From QEXZ01 sp034660015 (GTDB lineage Archaea > Halobacteriota > Syntropharchaeia > Alkanophagales > Methanospirareceae): a stretch of DNA of 5,972 nt. The stretch covers positions 1 through 5,972 of the forward strand of contig JAYEII010000121.1 of assembly GCA_034660015.1 (NCBI GenBank), given 5' to 3'. Position numbers and translations under genes: made by a program. Positions 4,302 through 5,972 of this stretch are shown here, piece after piece (the stretch's first letter is position 1; each line of letters starts with the position of its first letter). Below the pieces are notes generated by a model, which was given only the letters and a program-made list of their open reading frames with translations, searched no databases and was not told the DNA's origin.

Positions 4302-5721
4302 GGTGTTGAAATTAGAAATTGACGGTAAAGCGGTAGTGGTAGAAGCAGAGAAAGGAAAGACCATCCTGGAAGCTGCGAAAGGCATTGGCATTGATATACC
4401 TACGCTGTGTTATCATCCTGCGTTAGAACCTTTTGGCGCCTGCAGATTATGCTCAGTGGAAATAGAGAAACGAGGCAGGAAAAAGATTGTCACTGCCTGT
4501 AATTATCCAGTCGAGGAGGGACAGGTAGTAAACACCAAATCGCCAGAGATTATCGAGATAAGGAAAATGCTCTTAGAACTGCTGCTGGCGAGATGTCCAG
4601 AAGAGGGCAAAATACAGCGTCTGGCGCACGAATATGGCGTTGTGAAGCCGCGATTTAAATTGGAAGACGAGCGATGTATTCTTTGCGGATTGTGTACACG
4701 TGTTTGTGAGGAGTTAGTGGGCGTCTCAGCCATAAACGTTATAAATCGCGGTGTGGAGCGAGCCATTGGAACGCCTTACAGGGAACTATCAGATGATTGC
4801 ATAGGTTGCGGTTCGTGTGCGCTTGTATGCCCTACGGAAGCAATAAAGAGGGAAAAGAACATATACCCAACGACGGTAGAAGATACGAGGGCAATCGAGG
4901 CTAAATTCTTAGAAGGTGAGCGAGATGCGGAGCTGGGCGTTTACACCGATTTAATCGCGGGAAAGAGCTCTTTGGACGGTCAGGATGGGGGAATAGTCTC
5001 CGCGTTGCTTATTTCTGGCATAAAAAATAACTTGTTTGACGCTGCGCTGGTCGTGCAGCGAAAAGAGGGCGATAGCTATAAAGCCGAGGCAGTTGTGGTT
5101 GAGGATGTAGCAGGGATAAGAAGCGCGCGAGGCACGAAATATTTGCGCGTGCCGATGATGTCGAAACTCGAAGATGCGTTAAAGGCAGGCAAGCGGAGAA
5201 TAGCCGTTGTCGGGACGCCCTGTGAAGTCCGTGCGGTGCGGAAGATACAGCAGCAGCGGGATTTGGAACGTGAATTTCCCGGGGTAGAGATTACCCTGTT
5301 GGGTCTATTCTGCTTTGAAAGTTTCGATTACGAAGGCTTAAAGGAACGGACGAAACGGGAGCTCGGCGTTGACCTTGATAAAGCGGATAAGACGCAGATA
5401 ACCAGGGGGAAATATGTCGTTACGGTAGATGGCGAGGATTATTCGTGCGACGTGCGAGCGTTTGAGGACGTGGTGAGCGAAGGATGTCCTTTCTGCGACG
5501 ATTTCGTGTCCCGACTTGCCGACATCTCTATCGGCTCGGTTGGAAGTGCAGATGGGTATTCTACGGTGATTGTGCGGTCGGAAGTCGGAAAAAGGCTTCT
5601 GGATGCGACTGAGTTCGTCCCGGGCGATGTGGCTAAGAAAGAGATTGTAAAACTTGTAAGATTTAAAAAGAAAAGAGCGGATAAGAATTTTGCAGTGATT
5701 CTTGATGGTCTGGAGGCATAG
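4294..5721 (+). CDS. NuoG/HoxU-like Fe-S domain fused to FrhB-type F420 oxidoreductase, 475 aa
   Basis: This is the proposed F420-reactive subunit. Residues 1-80 are a plant-ferredoxin-type [2Fe-2S] domain with Cys39, Cys50, Cys53 and Cys69, as in NuoG, HoxU and HydA. Residues 125-182 hold two [4Fe-4S] motifs, Cys128/131/134/138 and Cys169/172/175/179. The His-x3-Cys-x2-Cys cluster normally between them is missing: the stretch after LLLAR (96-100) keeps only Cys101. Residues from about 213 to 463 are an FrhB/FpoF/FqoF domain: DGQDGGIVSALL (228-239), VVGTPCEVRAVRK (305-317), LLGLFCFESFDY (335-346), CPFCDDFVSRLADISIGSVG (398-417) and GYSTVIVRSE. Characterised FrhB proteins bind FAD and a [4Fe-4S] cluster and transfer hydride to or from F420; Cys310, 340, 398 and 401 are candidate ligands. 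Electrons could pass from the NuoF-like subunit through the Fe-S domains to the F420 site. No membrane segment, so cytoplasmic. An alternative partner, such as ferredoxin only, cannot be excluded. Confidence 0.9.
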   Translation: MIKVLKLEIDGKAVVVEAEKGKTILEAAKGIGIDIPTLCYHPALEPFGACRLCSVEIEKRGRKKIVTACNYPVEEGQVVNTKSPEIIEIRKMLLELLLARCPEEGKIQRLAHEYGVVKPRFKLEDERCILCGLCTRVCEELVGVSAINVINRGVERAIGTPYRELSDDCIGCGSCALVCPTEAIKREKNIYPTTVEDTRAIEAKFLEGERDAELGVYTDLIAGKSSLDGQDGGIVSALLISGIKNNLFDAALVVQRKEGDSYKAEAVVVEDVAGIRSARGTKYLRVPMMSKLEDALKAGKRRIAVVGTPCEVRAVRKIQQQRDLEREFPGVEITLLGLFCFESFDYEGLKERTKRELGVDLDKADKTQITRGKYVVTVDGEDYSCDVRAFEDVVSEGCPFCDDFVSRLADISIGSVGSADGYSTVIVRSEVGKRLLDATEFVPGDVAKKEIVKLVRFKKKRADKNFAVILDGLEA

Positions 5722-5766
5722 TATTCGTGTATTTGTATAAAAAACAGAAAATAAATTGTTATTATA

Positions 5767-5833
5767 GACACAGATTAACGCAGATTAACACAGATGATAA
5801 ATAAGTCCGCGTAAATCCATGTAAATCTGTGTC
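5767..5833. repeat. Inverted repeat built of 10-nt ACACAGATTA-type units
   Basis: Arms 5767-5791 and 5809-5833 are reverse complements at 19 of 25 positions, with ten uninterrupted matches at the outer ends (GACACAGATT/AATCTGTGTC), around a 17-nt spacer. The left arm is a tandem of CACAGATTAA, CGCAGATTAA and CACAGATGAT; the right arm has GCGTAAATCC and ATGTAAATCT. It lies in the 128-bp gap between convergent genes, so its hairpin could act in transcript ending or 3' protection. A run of six A (5739-5744), read as T6 on the minus strand, could help end the leftward rhomboid transcript. No transposase is present. Similar repeats are common in environmental archaeal genomes. Confidence 0.65.
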
Positions 5834-5849
5834 TTAAATAGAAGGAAGT

Positions 5850-5972
5850 TTAGGATTTCAACCACATACCTGCGAGCAATCCGAAAAAAAGACCTGATAA
5901 ATGTGCCGTATGCGCAATCATATCGCCTGAACCGATCATAAAGAAATCATAGAGGGCGAAGAGAATAAGCAC
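5850..5972 (-). CDS. Rhomboid-family intramembrane serine protease, C-terminal fragment
   Basis: Only the last 40 residues lie in the window; the gene continues past the right edge. The fragment has a hydrophobic start (VLILFALYDFFMI), a loop, then MIAHTAHLSGLFFGLLAGMW, ending in Lys-Ser and a TAA stop (complement of 5850-5852). The AHLSGLxxGLxxG pattern is the last conserved transmembrane helix of rhomboids, where the His of AHxxG (as in E. coli GlpG AHIAG) is the catalytic base paired with a Ser in an earlier helix outside this window. Rhomboids cleave membrane proteins within the bilayer. It converges on the redox operon, with 128 bp between their stops, and shows no functional link to it. 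Confidence rests on the short but characteristic motif. Confidence 0.8.
   Translation of the reverse strand: MLILFALYDFFMIGSGDMIAHTAHLSGLFFGLLAGMWLKS

Noticed and set aside
1869..5721. Part of a respiratory complex I (nuo) operon
   Set aside because: No NuoB/C/D/I or membrane subunits are present; the third gene ends in an FrhB domain rather than the NuoG molybdopterin-like region, and intergenic DNA with a convergent gene follows.

Overview
The window reads as chromosomal DNA from an F420-using archaeon. The signs are an FrhB-family (coenzyme F420) domain, AT-rich TATA-like boxes upstream of genes, GGTGA/GGAGG ribosome binding sites, GTG starts, and frequent AGA/AGG (Arg) and ATA (Ile) codons. 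A euryarchaeon related to anaerobic methane or alkane oxidisers (Methanophagales/ANME-1 or Syntrophoarchaeum-like) would fit, but no taxonomic marker gene is present, so this is only a guess.

Layout. The left third (1-1522) is on the minus strand. In transcription order it holds a 169-aa protein of uncertain family (1522-1013), a possible 21-codon ORF chained to it by ATGA and GTGA overlaps (1016-951), a small nucleotidyltransferase-fold protein (960-418) and, behind its own TATA-like box, a 102-aa cysteine-pair protein (343-35). A 346-bp divergent intergenic region (1523-1868) follows. It holds a TATA box for the leftward genes, a degenerate long inverted repeat made of 9-nt units, and a palindrome overlapping the likely TATA box of the rightward operon.

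The centre and right (1869-5721) form one tight plus-strand operon of three redox genes: a NuoE/HydC-like [2Fe-2S] subunit, a 646-aa NuoF/HydB-like NAD(P)H- and FMN-binding subunit with extra Fe-S domains at both ends, and a 475-aa fusion of a NuoG/HoxU-like Fe-S N-terminus with an FrhB/FqoF-type F420 oxidoreductase domain. The operon ends at a second inverted repeat (5767-5833, 10-nt units). Beyond it, on the opposite strand, is the C-terminus of a rhomboid protease cut by the window edge.

How it works together. The operon has the NADH-input arm of complex I or a bifurcating hydrogenase (NuoE and NuoF), but no hydrogenase, formate dehydrogenase or membrane subunit is encoded here. Where those would attach, the third protein carries an F420 site. 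The simplest reading is a soluble NAD(P)H:F420 oxidoreductase with about nine Fe-S clusters plus FMN and FAD. Ferredoxin coupling (bifurcation or confurcation) is possible. Two details stand out: the NuoF residue equivalent to E. coli Glu183, which disfavours NADPH, is Ser, and the NuoG-like part has lost the His/Cys-ligated [4Fe-4S] motif. This complex is the main candidate for something undescribed in the window.
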